Positions 16,112 to 23,963 of a DNA stretch of 64,000 nt are shown here, piece by piece. The notes under the pieces were generated by a model. That model was not told the origin of the DNA. It saw only the letters and a list, made by a program, of their open reading frames with translations, and made no database searches. Source of the DNA: Neobacillus sp. PS2-9 (GTDB lineage: Bacteria > Bacillota > Bacilli > Bacillales > Cytobacillaceae); contig NZ_CP133269.1 in assembly GCF_030915525.1 (NCBI RefSeq), positions 335,001 to 399,000 of the forward strand, given 5' to 3'. The position numbers were made by a program, and so were the translations under genes. Each line of letters starts with the position of its first letter. Positions within the stretch are counted from its first letter, which is position 1.

Positions 16112-16357
16112 ATGTCAAAGAAGAAAAAAAAAGACAAAAAGTGCGAGTGTTCCACTCCAAATTTTCAACTCGGTTCACTGCCTAGGTTACAAATAATCCC
16201 TATAAGAGACATTCCAGACAACTGCCAATTAGTTTGTATCGGACCTATTTGCACACTCGCTTGCTTTGGTACTGAAGCGGGAGAAACGAACTGCGATATC
16301 ATCTGTGATGATGCTGGTAATTGCACGATCAGATGTATGACTGACAACAACGGCTGA
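16112..16357 (+). CDS. Small Cys-rich protein with repeated CX3C
   Basis: 81 residues behind a strong GAAGGAGGTGG site. A very basic head (KKKKKDKK) is followed by CEC and then four CX3C pairs: CQLVC, CTLAC, CDIIC and CTIRC, ten cysteines in all, ending DNNG. There is no signal peptide. The regular spacing suggests metal binding, cross-linking in a spore coat, or a modified peptide; none is proven. A terminator at 16397-16446 closes this one-gene unit. No maturation enzyme lies nearby. Confidence 0.75.
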   Translation: MSKKKKKDKKCECSTPNFQLGSLPRLQIIPIRDIPDNCQLVCIGPICTLACFGTEAGETNCDIICDDAGNCTIRCMTDNNG

Positions 16358-16396
16358 TGAACTCATTTTTTGTGGTTTTCTTGTTTAACTACTCAT

Positions 16397-16446
16397 AATA
16401 AAAATAACTCTAGTCCATTCAATTGGTTTAGAGTTATTTTTATTTT
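16397..16446 (+). terminator. Terminator of the Cys-rich gene
   Basis: AAAATAACTCTA pairs with TAGAGTTATTTT, followed by a T-rich tail. Confidence 0.85.
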
Positions 16447-16534
16447 TTAAATAATGATATTTAGTTAATATTGTAAAAGATAGTAAATTTTGTACTATAA
16501 TGGTAATAAATCGTTTGTTTATGGAGGTGTTCAA

Positions 16535-16693
16535 ATGATCTGGGTATTCATTATGCTGCCGGTCGTTGTCCTCAGTGGCATTGCTATCTATTTTGATAAA
16601 AAGGCGGGAATGGCTCCTACTGATGATATGAGAACAGCTGATAAATTAGAGGAGTATCCGCCGGAACATGGGATGAATTCTTTTGGACCATGA
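16535..16693 (+). CDS. Small single-pass membrane protein
   Basis: 52 residues from ATG 16535 with GGAGGTG upstream. One membrane helix covers about 2-23 (WVFIMLPVVVLSGIAIYF), then a short polar tail (DMRTADKLEEYPPEHG). It is similar to many unassigned small Bacillus membrane proteins. A terminator follows at once. Confidence 0.7.
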   Translation: MIWVFIMLPVVVLSGIAIYFDKKAGMAPTDDMRTADKLEEYPPEHGMNSFGP

Positions 16694-16723
16694 CGCAGGT
16701 GCGAAAATTAACCAACTCATAAA

Positions 16724-16757
16724 AAAGAACTGCTGCCTTGTAAGGCAGCAGTTCTTA
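16724..16757. terminator. Bidirectional terminator
   Basis: A 15-bp stem (AAGAACTGCTGCCTT/AAGGCAGCAGTTCTT) with a 2-nt loop and T-rich flanks. It serves both the membrane peptide and the convergent small gene at 16793-16966. Confidence 0.92.
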
Positions 16758-16792
16758 CTCGTACGCTTCTTAATATTAGAATGCTTTTTTAA

Positions 16793-16966
16793 TTAGAATC
16801 CACGTCGTCTTCTTCTTTCGATTTCGAATCGTCTTCTTCTCTCTAATTCAATTTCAATTTCAATGCGTCTTCTTTCAATTTCGATTTCAACAAAAGGGAA
16901 AAACGGTCTTCTTCTAAAGCCATCACGAAAAAACAAATCTCTTCGTCCAAATCCCCAAAATGGCAT
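16793..16966 (-). CDS. 57-residue protein of alternating Glu-Ile and Arg blocks
   Basis: Starts at ATG 16966 with GGAGG 9 nt upstream; an ATG 5 nt further up is out of frame and too close to that site. The N-terminus is aromatic/Arg-rich (MPFWGFGRRDLFF). The rest is a block pattern: EIEIERRR, IEIEIELERRRR, FEIERRRRRGF. Strong alternating charge suggests self-assembling beta-strands or a coiled structure. It lies between two terminators and beside a YjcZ-type sporulation gene, so a spore role is plausible. Confidence 0.65.
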   Translation of the reverse strand: MPFWGFGRRDLFFRDGFRRRPFFPFVEIEIERRRIEIEIELERRRRFEIERRRRRGF

Positions 16967-16995
16967 TCCATGTATCCTCCTTTCCTATTAGCAGA

Positions 16996-17030
16996 AAAAG
17001 GGCAGACACCATGTTCTGCCCCTTTTTTCC
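16996..17030 (-). terminator. Terminator of the YjcZ-like gene
   Basis: GGGGCAGA/TCTGCCCC-type stem followed on the minus strand by TTTTT. It lies 36 bp after the stop at 17066. Confidence 0.85.
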
Positions 17031-17065
17031 ATAAAGATCTTGTCCCAATCGTTCATTAAGTTCAA

Positions 17066-17173
17066 CTAGAAAGTAGAAAGTACGATAATTAACAAGATGA
17101 ACAATACAACAATTAGCACAAAGCTGCTTCCGCCATAGCCACCGCCATAGCCGCCACTGTATCCCCAGCCCAT
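17066..17173 (-). CDS. YjcZ-family sporulation protein
   Basis: A 35-residue peptide: MGWGYSGGYGGGYGGSS followed by the hydrophobic helix FVLIVVLFILLIIV. The Gly/Tyr-rich head plus this helix is the hallmark of YjcZ-type small sporulation proteins of Bacillus. AGGGGGTG lies upstream. Such proteins are made in sporulating cells; the exact role is unknown. Confidence 0.88.
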   Translation of the reverse strand: MGWGYSGGYGGGYGGSSFVLIVVLFILLIIVLSTF

Positions 17174-17429
17174 ATATTTCACCCCCTTTTGTGAGTGAAT
17201 GGAGTTGAAAACTCCTCTATATAAATATATTTTTAAAGACAATTATCGTTTGGACAAACATCATGTTGAATGAAAAAAATCTCTGTTTGCAAAAATACTT
17301 ATGGGAAAACCTTTATTGAGGATGGTAATCTTCTGGAATAGGGAGGTTTTTTTTACTAACGGAATAATTTATTTAAAATAGTGCAAGATATGACTGTCCA
17401 AAAAGTAAAAAATGAGGGATGCAACCATT

Positions 17430-17990
17430 ATGTACAGTCATTTAGAAAAGGCATTTAATAAATATCTAACTTCGGAAACAGAGATATGGCTGCATCAGGA
17501 TTTATTTAGTGCCCATTGGTGGAGTATTGTCATTTTAAATGCCATATTTTTTGTGCTTTTACTCATATTAATTGATCGTTATCGAATTGTGCTGATTTCA
17601 TTGGCTTTCATGGTTAGTTTCGTCATCTGTGGTATTGCGGATGAGATTGGGAATTACTTTGATTTTTGGGAATACCCACACCAATTTTTAGTTTTTACCC
17701 ATCGCTTTAATGCAGTGGATTTTGCGGTGATCCCCGTCATCATGACCTTATGTTATCAATATTTTAGAAAATGGAAAACGTACCTCGTGGCGCAGGTAAT
17801 ATTATCAGCTGTCATCAGCTTTATAGGGATCCCGCTTTGCGTGTACTTTCATTTATACTCGATGGAGAATTGGAACTATTTTAAATCATTTATCGTATCA
17901 ATTATCCTGTTTATTATTTTGAAATTAATAGTTGATTTTGTTTGGAAGACAGCAAATAATTATTCACCGAGTCGTCAAAAAAAGAGCTGA
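17430..17990 (+). CDS. CBO0543-like multi-pass membrane protein
   Basis: 186 residues from ATG 17430 with GAGGG upstream. About five membrane segments. Residues around 85-115 (FTHRFNAVDFAVIPVIMTL) and the repeated Trp/Tyr-rich loops resemble the CBO0543 family, of which three or four more appear in this window. Function unknown. A terminator follows. Confidence 0.65.
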   Translation: MYSHLEKAFNKYLTSETEIWLHQDLFSAHWWSIVILNAIFFVLLLILIDRYRIVLISLAFMVSFVICGIADEIGNYFDFWEYPHQFLVFTHRFNAVDFAVIPVIMTLCYQYFRKWKTYLVAQVILSAVISFIGIPLCVYFHLYSMENWNYFKSFIVSIILFIILKLIVDFVWKTANNYSPSRQKKS

Positions 17991-18006
17991 TTCCAGCTCT
18001 TTTTAT
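17980..18006 (+). terminator. Intrinsic terminator
   Basis: AGAGCTG/CAGCTCT stem with loop ATTC and a T5 tail, overlapping the end of the preceding gene. Confidence 0.9.
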
Positions 18007-18122
18007 ATTTGAACTTCTTCTTTATCCTCTGGTTATCAACCAAACATATGATTTTGGGACATTGAGTAATTTGTGCATCGAATTTTAGTAGTAATAATAG
18101 GGTTGCTGCAGAAACTCTATTT

Positions 18123-18660
18123 TCATTTTTATTAGTTAGTGGGATAAGGACAAAGTGGCGGTAAAAAGCTTAGGGTTGTCCGCATGCCGAGGTGATTCGG
18201 ACAGGAAGGCGAGGAAATTATATAGAGTTTCCAAATGCGGGAGTGATTTGGACAGGGTGACGAGGAAATTACATAGGGTTGTCCGAATGAGTGGGTGATT
18301 CGGACAGAGTGACGAGGAAATTACATAGGGTTGTCCGAATGAGTGGGTGATTCGGACAGAGTGGCGAGGAAATTACATAGGGTTGTCCAAATGAGATGGT
18401 GATTCGGACAGAGTGGCGAGCAAAAAGCTTAGGGTTGTCCGAATGCAGAGGTGATTCGGACAGAGTGACGAGGAAATTACATAGGGTTGTCCGAATGAGT
18501 GGGTGATTCGGACAGAGTGACGAGGAAATTACATAGGGTTGTCCGAATGAGTGGGTGATTCGGACAGAGTGGCGAGCAAAAAGCTTAGGGTTGTCCGAAT
18601 GCAGAGGTGATTCGGACAAAGTGGCGGTAAAAAGCTTAGGGTTGTCCGAATACTTCACCA
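18123..18660 (+). repeat. 52-bp phased array, TTGTCCGAAT hairpin family, ten units
   Basis: GTTGTCC (or GTTTCC) recurs at 18175, 18227, 18278, 18330, 18382, 18434, 18486, 18538, 18590 and 18641 (steps 52, 51, then 52, the last 51). Each unit holds an inverted repeat TGTCCGAAT/ATTCGGACA and one of two tails, ending in AAGCTTAGGG or TTACATAGGG. Together with featureless DNA from 18007 it fills the gap between genes. Minus-strand ORFs across it are by-products of the repeat. Confidence 0.92.
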
Positions 18661-18744
18661 AGCTCAAACCAGCTAAACCATGTGACTATTCTGATTATCG
18701 GATATAACCATATACAAACACTAGGTAAAAAGGGCGGTGTACCA

Positions 18745-19470
18745 ATGATCAAGAAAATTCCTATCAGCATTGTTATGCTTTTTCTATTAGGAGGGACTTT
18801 CGAAAAAGCGAATGCGGTTGAGCGCATAGTCATCTCATCCCTTCCATCAGAGCTGTGGTATGACAATCTATTCTTGATGGCCGACACAATTGACGGAAAC
18901 TGGATGGCCCACAGGAACTTTACGATCCAAGTTGGACTGGGTGGCGGTGAAAGTGTCCTCCTTTACCACTTTCCTAATTGGTACAACGACAAATTTACTC
19001 CTAAGCTATTTTATGAGGATCTGACCGGGGACAATTTAAAAGATATTGGAGTTGTGCTGATTTCAGGTGCCGGGTCAGGACTATCGACGAAAGAAATTCA
19101 TCTATTAAATCAAATTCAGGATCCTAATCGACGATACGAAGAGGTTCCGGTTGAATCCATCAATGATGCCGTCAAACGACTGGTCAAAATGGAGCGGCAT
19201 GGGAACCTGGCAACCATTTTAATAGGCAAAAAGAAACATGTGGTCGAGCTTTCAAAGTTTCATTATCTGCCGGGAACTTTTTCTCCTAGTCCAGGTGTTG
19301 GCCAAGAAGAAAACTATTCTGAGGAAAACGGAGTCCTTTATGGCACAACAATTGTGTATATTTCTCCTGCCGGCCACATTGGAACCCTGCGAATTATGTA
19401 TGCCTGGGATGAAAAAATGTATAAAGCAAAATCCGTACAGTTCGAAGAGGCAGAACCGTTTAAAGATTGA
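18745..19470 (+). CDS. Secreted protein of unknown function
   Basis: 241 residues from ATG 18745 (GGGCGGTG upstream); an upstream in-frame ATG lies next to the repeat array and has no ribosome site. The signal peptide is KKIPISIVMLFLLGGTF...KANA, with probable cleavage before VERI. The mature part has acidic loops like LTGDNLKDIGVV that resemble FG-GAP/VCBS-like calcium loops, and GAGSG. No family is certain. The next gene follows by 58 bp and may be co-transcribed. Confidence 0.65.
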   Translation: MIKKIPISIVMLFLLGGTFEKANAVERIVISSLPSELWYDNLFLMADTIDGNWMAHRNFTIQVGLGGGESVLLYHFPNWYNDKFTPKLFYEDLTGDNLKDIGVVLISGAGSGLSTKEIHLLNQIQDPNRRYEEVPVESINDAVKRLVKMERHGNLATILIGKKKHVVELSKFHYLPGTFSPSPGVGQEENYSEENGVLYGTTIVYISPAGHIGTLRIMYAWDEKMYKAKSVQFEEAEPFKD

Positions 19471-19528
19471 AATAAGTTCCTTGTTTTTGGGAAAGGCTAA
19501 ATGAATAAGACAAATAATGAGGGATGAT

Positions 19529-20029
19529 ATGGCTGAGATAATTGGAGTTAGCATGTGGACAATAGTGACCCTAAGGTGGGGGGACTGGAGAAATGTGAAA
19601 AAGTATTACGCCACCATTTTATATTTTCTTTTTTGCGATGTGCTATATTATTACCTCGCATATAATCACCGGCTCTGGTCCATTACGCCAACACCCCCAC
19701 TGACCAGTGAATTCGTAGCGCTGATTGGAGAATTTATTGTATTTGCCGGCACCATTTTGCTATTCCTCGGACGCTATCCACCTAATCAGTTTTTTTCCAT
19801 CCGCTGGACAGGCTTGTGGGTGATCCTTTACACAGCGAACGAATGGGTATTGCTCAAAACCGGTACATTCGTATACGAACATGGCTGGACACTCGTCCAT
19901 TCCTTTATATTTAACATCTTTATGTTCATTTTCCTTCGATTACATGATCAACGGCCCATCCTTACGATGATCCTTTCTTTACCCATTCCTTTTATATTAA
20001 TAAAATTATTCTCGATACCGATTCGATAA
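19529..20029 (+). CDS. CBO0543 family membrane protein
   Basis: 166 residues from ATG 19529 (GAGGG upstream). The start MWTIVTLRWGDWRNVKKYYATILYF... and the later ANEWVLLKTG and HSFIFNIFMF segments match CBO0543 proteins, with about five membrane helices. It follows the secreted protein gene and ends in a terminator. Function unknown. Confidence 0.75.
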   Translation: MAEIIGVSMWTIVTLRWGDWRNVKKYYATILYFLFCDVLYYYLAYNHRLWSITPTPPLTSEFVALIGEFIVFAGTILLFLGRYPPNQFFSIRWTGLWVILYTANEWVLLKTGTFVYEHGWTLVHSFIFNIFMFIFLRLHDQRPILTMILSLPIPFILIKLFSIPIR

Positions 20030-20031
20030 AA

Positions 20032-20069
20032 TGAGGGCATTTCTTAAGCTGGAGAAATGCTCTTTTTTG
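20032..20069 (+). terminator. Intrinsic terminator
   Basis: GAGGGCATTTCT pairs with AGAAATGCTC around TAAGCTGG, followed by T6. Confidence 0.88.
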
Positions 20070-20170
20070 TTGTTAAAGTGTAGATTCGTTGGAAGGAAGA
20101 AAATTCAAAAAGGTATAAATAATCCTTTATTGGAAGTCTAAGAAAAAGCCTTTTTTGAGGGAGATAAGGG

Positions 20171-20396
20171 ATGAAGACGTTACAGGACCCAGAGAAAATA
20201 AAAAAAGTAGGTAGTTTTTAAAAAAAAGTAACGGATACGAACAAAGAATATTTTCATTATTGGAAAGAGCACACCCTGTTCCATTGGGATTTTTGGTTAA
20301 CTTTATTTGCGGTCATATTCGTGCCTATTATTTTTTGGGTGAAGTTTCGGAAGAAGGAAAGTACAATTTTATGGAGGAGTGGATGTAGTTTAGTAG
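20171..20396 (+). pseudogene. Broken CBO0543-like gene cut off at a repeat array
   Basis: An ATG (20171) opens MKTLQDPEKIKKVGSF and then stops in an A-run. In another frame the sequence continues as NKEYFHYWKEHTLFHWDFW and on through a membrane segment ending FWVKFRKKESTIL. This is the N-terminal helix region of a CBO0543-type protein. Coding similarity ends where the GACGAGTAA element begins (about 20375-20400). The gene carries a frameshift and has lost everything downstream. Confidence 0.65.
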
Positions 20397-20400
20397 TTGG

Positions 20401-20615
20401 CGAGTAAAATGGGGTTATTGACGAGTAAAGTGTAAAGTTTGACGAGTAAAATAGTAAATAGACGAGTAAATCATACATTTGACGAGTAAATCATCGAAAG
20501 TGACGAGTAAGAAAGGAAATTATATAAAAAAGGTAATTTTAAAGGTTCTTCAGAGGTGATTAACAAATAATTTGAAAGGAAGATACCAGAGCCAGGCTAC
20601 ACGCCTGGCTTTTTA
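20401..20615 (+). repeat. 21-bp phased array, GACGAGTAA family, six units, with terminator hairpin
   Basis: CGAGTAA cores at 20401, 20422, 20443, 20463, 20483 and 20504 (steps 21, 21, 20, 20, 21), the same step pattern as each 245-bp unit at 11491-12225. The spacers match position by position too. A GCCAGGC/GCCTGGC hairpin with a T-run follows at about 20591-20612. It truncates the pseudogene at 20171. Confidence 0.9.
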
Positions 20616-20647
20616 GTGGTGGTTTGGAAATAGGTTTCCATGTTTTG

Positions 20648-20738
20648 TAGAATTGTTCCTCGATTTTGTAGAATAAATCAAAACTTTGTAGAATTGCATC
20701 TAAATTTTGTAGAATTCCACCTTAATTTTGCAGAATTC
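20648..20738 (+). repeat. 21-bp phased array, TTTGTAGAATT family, five units
   Basis: TAGAAT/CAGAAT cores at 20648, 20669, 20689, 20710 and 20731 (steps 21, 20, 21, 21). A larger array of this family lies at 26699-27015; both are preceded by a similar TTTGGAA..GGTTTCC motif. A hairpin AGCTGAAGAAAGATTCTTCAGCT follows (about 20750-20772) and ends the SNF2 gene on the minus strand. Confidence 0.9.
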
Positions 20739-20777
20739 AACAAAAAATAGCTGAAGAAAGATTCTTCAGCTACTTTT

Positions 20778-23687
20778 TTACCCCAAATACACCAGGTCCT
20801 TCAACTCATCCGTTGAAAGCTCGGTAATCCAGTTCTCGCTTTGAATGATTTGGTCGTTGAGGAATTGTTTTTTCTCGAGCATAGCGTCAATTTTTTCCTC
20901 CAGCGTGCCGGTGCAAATCAGCTTGTGCACATGCACGAAGCGCGATTGCCCAATTCGATACGCCCGGTCCGTCGCCTGGTTTTCAACGGCCGGATTCCAC
21001 CAGCGGTCATAGTGAATCACGTGATTCGCCGCCGTCAGGTTCAACCCCGTTCCGCCCGCCTTCAACGAAAGCAAGAAAACCGGAAACTTCCCGTCCTGGA
21101 ATCGCTCGATCATGTCATCACGCTGCGTCTTCGGCACACTTCCGTTCAAGAATGGCACCTCGATACCGAACTTCTTCTTCAACGTCGCTCGAATCATTTC
21201 GCCCATTTCAATATACTGGGTAAAAATTAAACAGCTTTCGCCTTGTTCCAATACCGCATCAATCAACTCGACTAGCTTCTCCATTTTATTCGAACGGTAA
21301 AGAAGCTCGCGCGCCGCTGATTTCTCTTTTAAATAGAGAGCAGGGTGGTTGCACAGCTGCTTCAAGCGGCTCAACATTTGTAAAATTAACCCCTTGCGCT
21401 CAAACCCAGACAATTTTTCAATCTCCGCAAACGTATCGTGAATGAGCTGTTCGTATAACGACGCCTGCTCAGGAGTAAGCGGGCAATACTCTTTTTGCTC
21501 GAGCTTATCCGGCAAGTTGAGGGCAACCTCTTCGTCCTTTTTCGTCCGGCGCAGCAAGAACGGCCGGATTAACGATTGCAGCTGCTGTACTTTTTCTTTT
21601 TTCTCATCCTTCTCAATCGGAATGACGAACTTCTTCTGGAACTGGCCCAAGCTGCCGAGATAGCCGTGATTGGTAAAATCCAAAATCGACCACAGCTCAG
21701 ACAGGCGGTTTTCCATCGGCGTTCCCGTCAACGCAATATGGTGACGGCCGCGCAACTTACGAACCGCTTTCGATTGTTTCGTCTGCGCATTCTTAATGTT
21801 CTGTGCCTCGTCAATCGCAATCGAACTCCAAATCAATGATCCAAACTCCTCAGAATCCAGATGGCTCAAGCCATACGAGGTCAAGACGACATCGGCATCC
21901 TTCGCTTTTTCGGAAAAGGCCTCCTCTTTCAGACGGTTCGAACCATAATGCAAGTAGACATTCATCTCTGGTGCAAAGCGCTCAAGCTCCTTCTGCCAGT
22001 TACCAAGAACCGAAGTAGGGCAGATAATCAGAGCCGCTTTCGTCGGAACCTTTGATTGGGGGTCAGGCACCGAAACTAGCTCCTTGCTAGCTTCAGTTTT
22101 AACCTTCAATAAGTAGGAAATGAGCTGAACGGTTTTACCTAGACCCATATCATCGGCGAGAACGGCACCAAAGCCGTACTGGCGCAGGAACCAGAGCCAG
22201 CTCATGCCCAGCTGCTGGTAGGGACGAAGTTCGCCTTGAAGCCCGGAAGGCACATCCACAAGCGGAATTTCATGAACCTCTGACAGCTGCTTCACCATCT
22301 GCTTCCATTGGCGGTTCAATTCAATCTGTATTTTCGCAAACGCCTTTGGATTCTCTAGCTCGTCTTCGGTTGCTTCCGAATCCACGAGCTCCTGCTCGAG
22401 AAGATCGCGTACATGCAAGCCTTCTTTTTCCGCTCGCTTCATCAAGTCTTGAATTTGTCGGATGAACTGCGGATCCAGCTTCACCCAGCGCCCGCGAATA
22501 TAAACGAGTCGCCGCTTTTCCTCCACGAGCTGTCCGAACTCTTCCTCAGACAGGTCGACCCCGTTCATCGAGAAACGCCAGTTAAAGTCAAGCATTGCTT
22601 GCAGCCCAACGAACGATGGCCGATGGCTTCCAGTACCTTTCAAGGATGCTTTGACCTTCAGGTTGGCATTTTTCATCGCCTGCCACCAGGAAGGGAGGAG
22701 GATTTCAACATCCAGCGCCAGCATCGTTTCGCTTGCCTCGGTTAAAAACATCCACGCTTCTTCCTCGGTCAGATGCGTTTTGAAGTAGCCATCCTCATTA
22801 AGCCATGGGATTAGTCGTACCCAGCGGCCTTGTTCACGATCGACTTTTTCTAAAAATGGTCGCCATTTCGCTGGAATCTTGGTAGCACCTTCGATGTCAT
22901 AGATTTCATCGGAGTTCTTTTTCCCACGCAAAAAGACGTCCAGTGTCCATGCGCCTTCGCCATCAAGGGGCTCATCTAGTCGGAGACCAATTGTAAACGG
23001 GGTATCGTTTTCCTTGATGCCGACCCATTCGAGCCAGCTTTCCTCGTCAAAATAACGAGCGAGCTCACCGCCAGATATGTTTTGCTTCCTTAATAGGTCG
23101 AGCTTTGGGCCGAACAGTTGCTTCATCGCTGCGTTTCGCGTTAAGTAGGCATCTAAGGCACTATTGTATAAATCAGATATGTAATTTTTAGTTGTTGTGC
23201 CGGAGTCATCGTCATCGTCATCGGCATCGGCATCGGCAGGATTGTCTGCACCCGAAACCGGTTGATCCCAAAAAGAGGGATCAAATTCATCCTTCACGCG
23301 TTCCGGCAGCTTCCAGCGGAAATCGCCATGCTCCCACACCGAGAAGTCCGGAAGCCAGTCTTTTTCCACGATGCCTTCATGCATGGAATGAGCGGCCGCA
23401 AGACAAATCTCGGACTGCTCATTCCAATCCCACTCGATGAAGCGGTTGAACGACTCCTTGGCAAAAAGGGAGACGAGCTGCCAGCCGCTAAGGACCACAC
23501 CCTCGACGTCGTTTACAGTCTCCGTCTCAAGGAGCGTGCCAAAGAAGCTTTCTTCGTGGCTGCTAAAAACGAGGTTCTTCCACCGAAATGGATTCATAAA
23601 GTGACCACGCTCATCCTGGGCCGTAAGCAAAAAGCGGCCATCCCCTAATTTAGTTGTCAGCAATTTCATAAACCTTGTTTTAAGCAT
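20778..23687 (-). CDS. SNF2-family helicase (Swi2/Snf2, HepA/RapA type)
   Basis: 969 residues. An N-terminal SNF2-associated region (about 1-480) is followed by the two-lobed ATPase: motif I ADDMGLGKT (near 510), motif II DEAQN (near 622), motif III LTGTPMENR, then the helicase C lobe with FTQYIEMGEMI, LSLKAGGTGLNLTAANHVIHYD and the QATDRAYRIGQ box. Such enzymes translocate on double-stranded DNA and remodel protein-DNA complexes without unwinding. An upstream SWIM-domain protein on the same strand is its usual partner. A run of Asp around residues 150-160 links the N-terminal parts. The hairpin at about 20750 terminates it. Confidence 0.95.
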   Translation of the reverse strand: MLKTRFMKLLTTKLGDGRFLLTAQDERGHFMNPFRWKNLVFSSHEESFFGTLLETETVNDVEGVVLSGWQLVSLFAKESFNRFIEWDWNEQSEICLAAAHSMHEGIVEKDWLPDFSVWEHGDFRWKLPERVKDEFDPSFWDQPVSGADNPADADADDDDDDSGTTTKNYISDLYNSALDAYLTRNAAMKQLFGPKLDLLRKQNISGGELARYFDEESWLEWVGIKENDTPFTIGLRLDEPLDGEGAWTLDVFLRGKKNSDEIYDIEGATKIPAKWRPFLEKVDREQGRWVRLIPWLNEDGYFKTHLTEEEAWMFLTEASETMLALDVEILLPSWWQAMKNANLKVKASLKGTGSHRPSFVGLQAMLDFNWRFSMNGVDLSEEEFGQLVEEKRRLVYIRGRWVKLDPQFIRQIQDLMKRAEKEGLHVRDLLEQELVDSEATEDELENPKAFAKIQIELNRQWKQMVKQLSEVHEIPLVDVPSGLQGELRPYQQLGMSWLWFLRQYGFGAVLADDMGLGKTVQLISYLLKVKTEASKELVSVPDPQSKVPTKAALIICPTSVLGNWQKELERFAPEMNVYLHYGSNRLKEEAFSEKAKDADVVLTSYGLSHLDSEEFGSLIWSSIAIDEAQNIKNAQTKQSKAVRKLRGRHHIALTGTPMENRLSELWSILDFTNHGYLGSLGQFQKKFVIPIEKDEKKEKVQQLQSLIRPFLLRRTKKDEEVALNLPDKLEQKEYCPLTPEQASLYEQLIHDTFAEIEKLSGFERKGLILQMLSRLKQLCNHPALYLKEKSAARELLYRSNKMEKLVELIDAVLEQGESCLIFTQYIEMGEMIRATLKKKFGIEVPFLNGSVPKTQRDDMIERFQDGKFPVFLLSLKAGGTGLNLTAANHVIHYDRWWNPAVENQATDRAYRIGQSRFVHVHKLICTGTLEEKIDAMLEKKQFLNDQIIQSENWITELSTDELKDLVYLG

Positions 23688-23774
23688 CGGTACACAAACT
23701 CCTTTTATATGAGAAGGGCATTTTTAAGTTACCTATTTTAGGGGGGTGTTTGTTTCCAAAAAAATGTCTATTCG

Positions 23775-23888
23775 CACAAAACCCCTGAAAAATGGCACAA
23801 AACGATGTGAAAATGGCACAAAACCCATTCATTTTGATACAAAACCACGGCAAAATGGCACAAAACACCCCGAAAACGGCACAAAACC
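23775..23888 (+). repeat. 21-bp phased array, GGCACAAAAC family, six units
   Basis: CACAAAAC (once TACAAAAC) starts at 23775, 23796, 23817, 23838, 23859 and 23880, exactly 21 bp apart each time, with variable spacers. It occupies the 276-bp gap between the SWIM and SNF2 genes, followed by a GGGGACTGTCCCC motif at about 23945. A minus-strand frame across it (Phe/Cys-rich) is a by-product. Confidence 0.92.
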
Positions 23889-23963
23889 AAAATTGTACAT
23901 TCCACAAAGACAAATGTCCTCGCGTGGTGCCTAACACCACCCCTGGGGGACTGTCCCCAAGCC

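Noticed and set aside
18175..18660. CRISPR array
   Set aside because: Units are 52 bp with hairpin and only slight variation; there are no unique spacers of 30-40 bp and no cas genes. The 21-bp arrays have spacers of only about 10 bp and are not CRISPR either.
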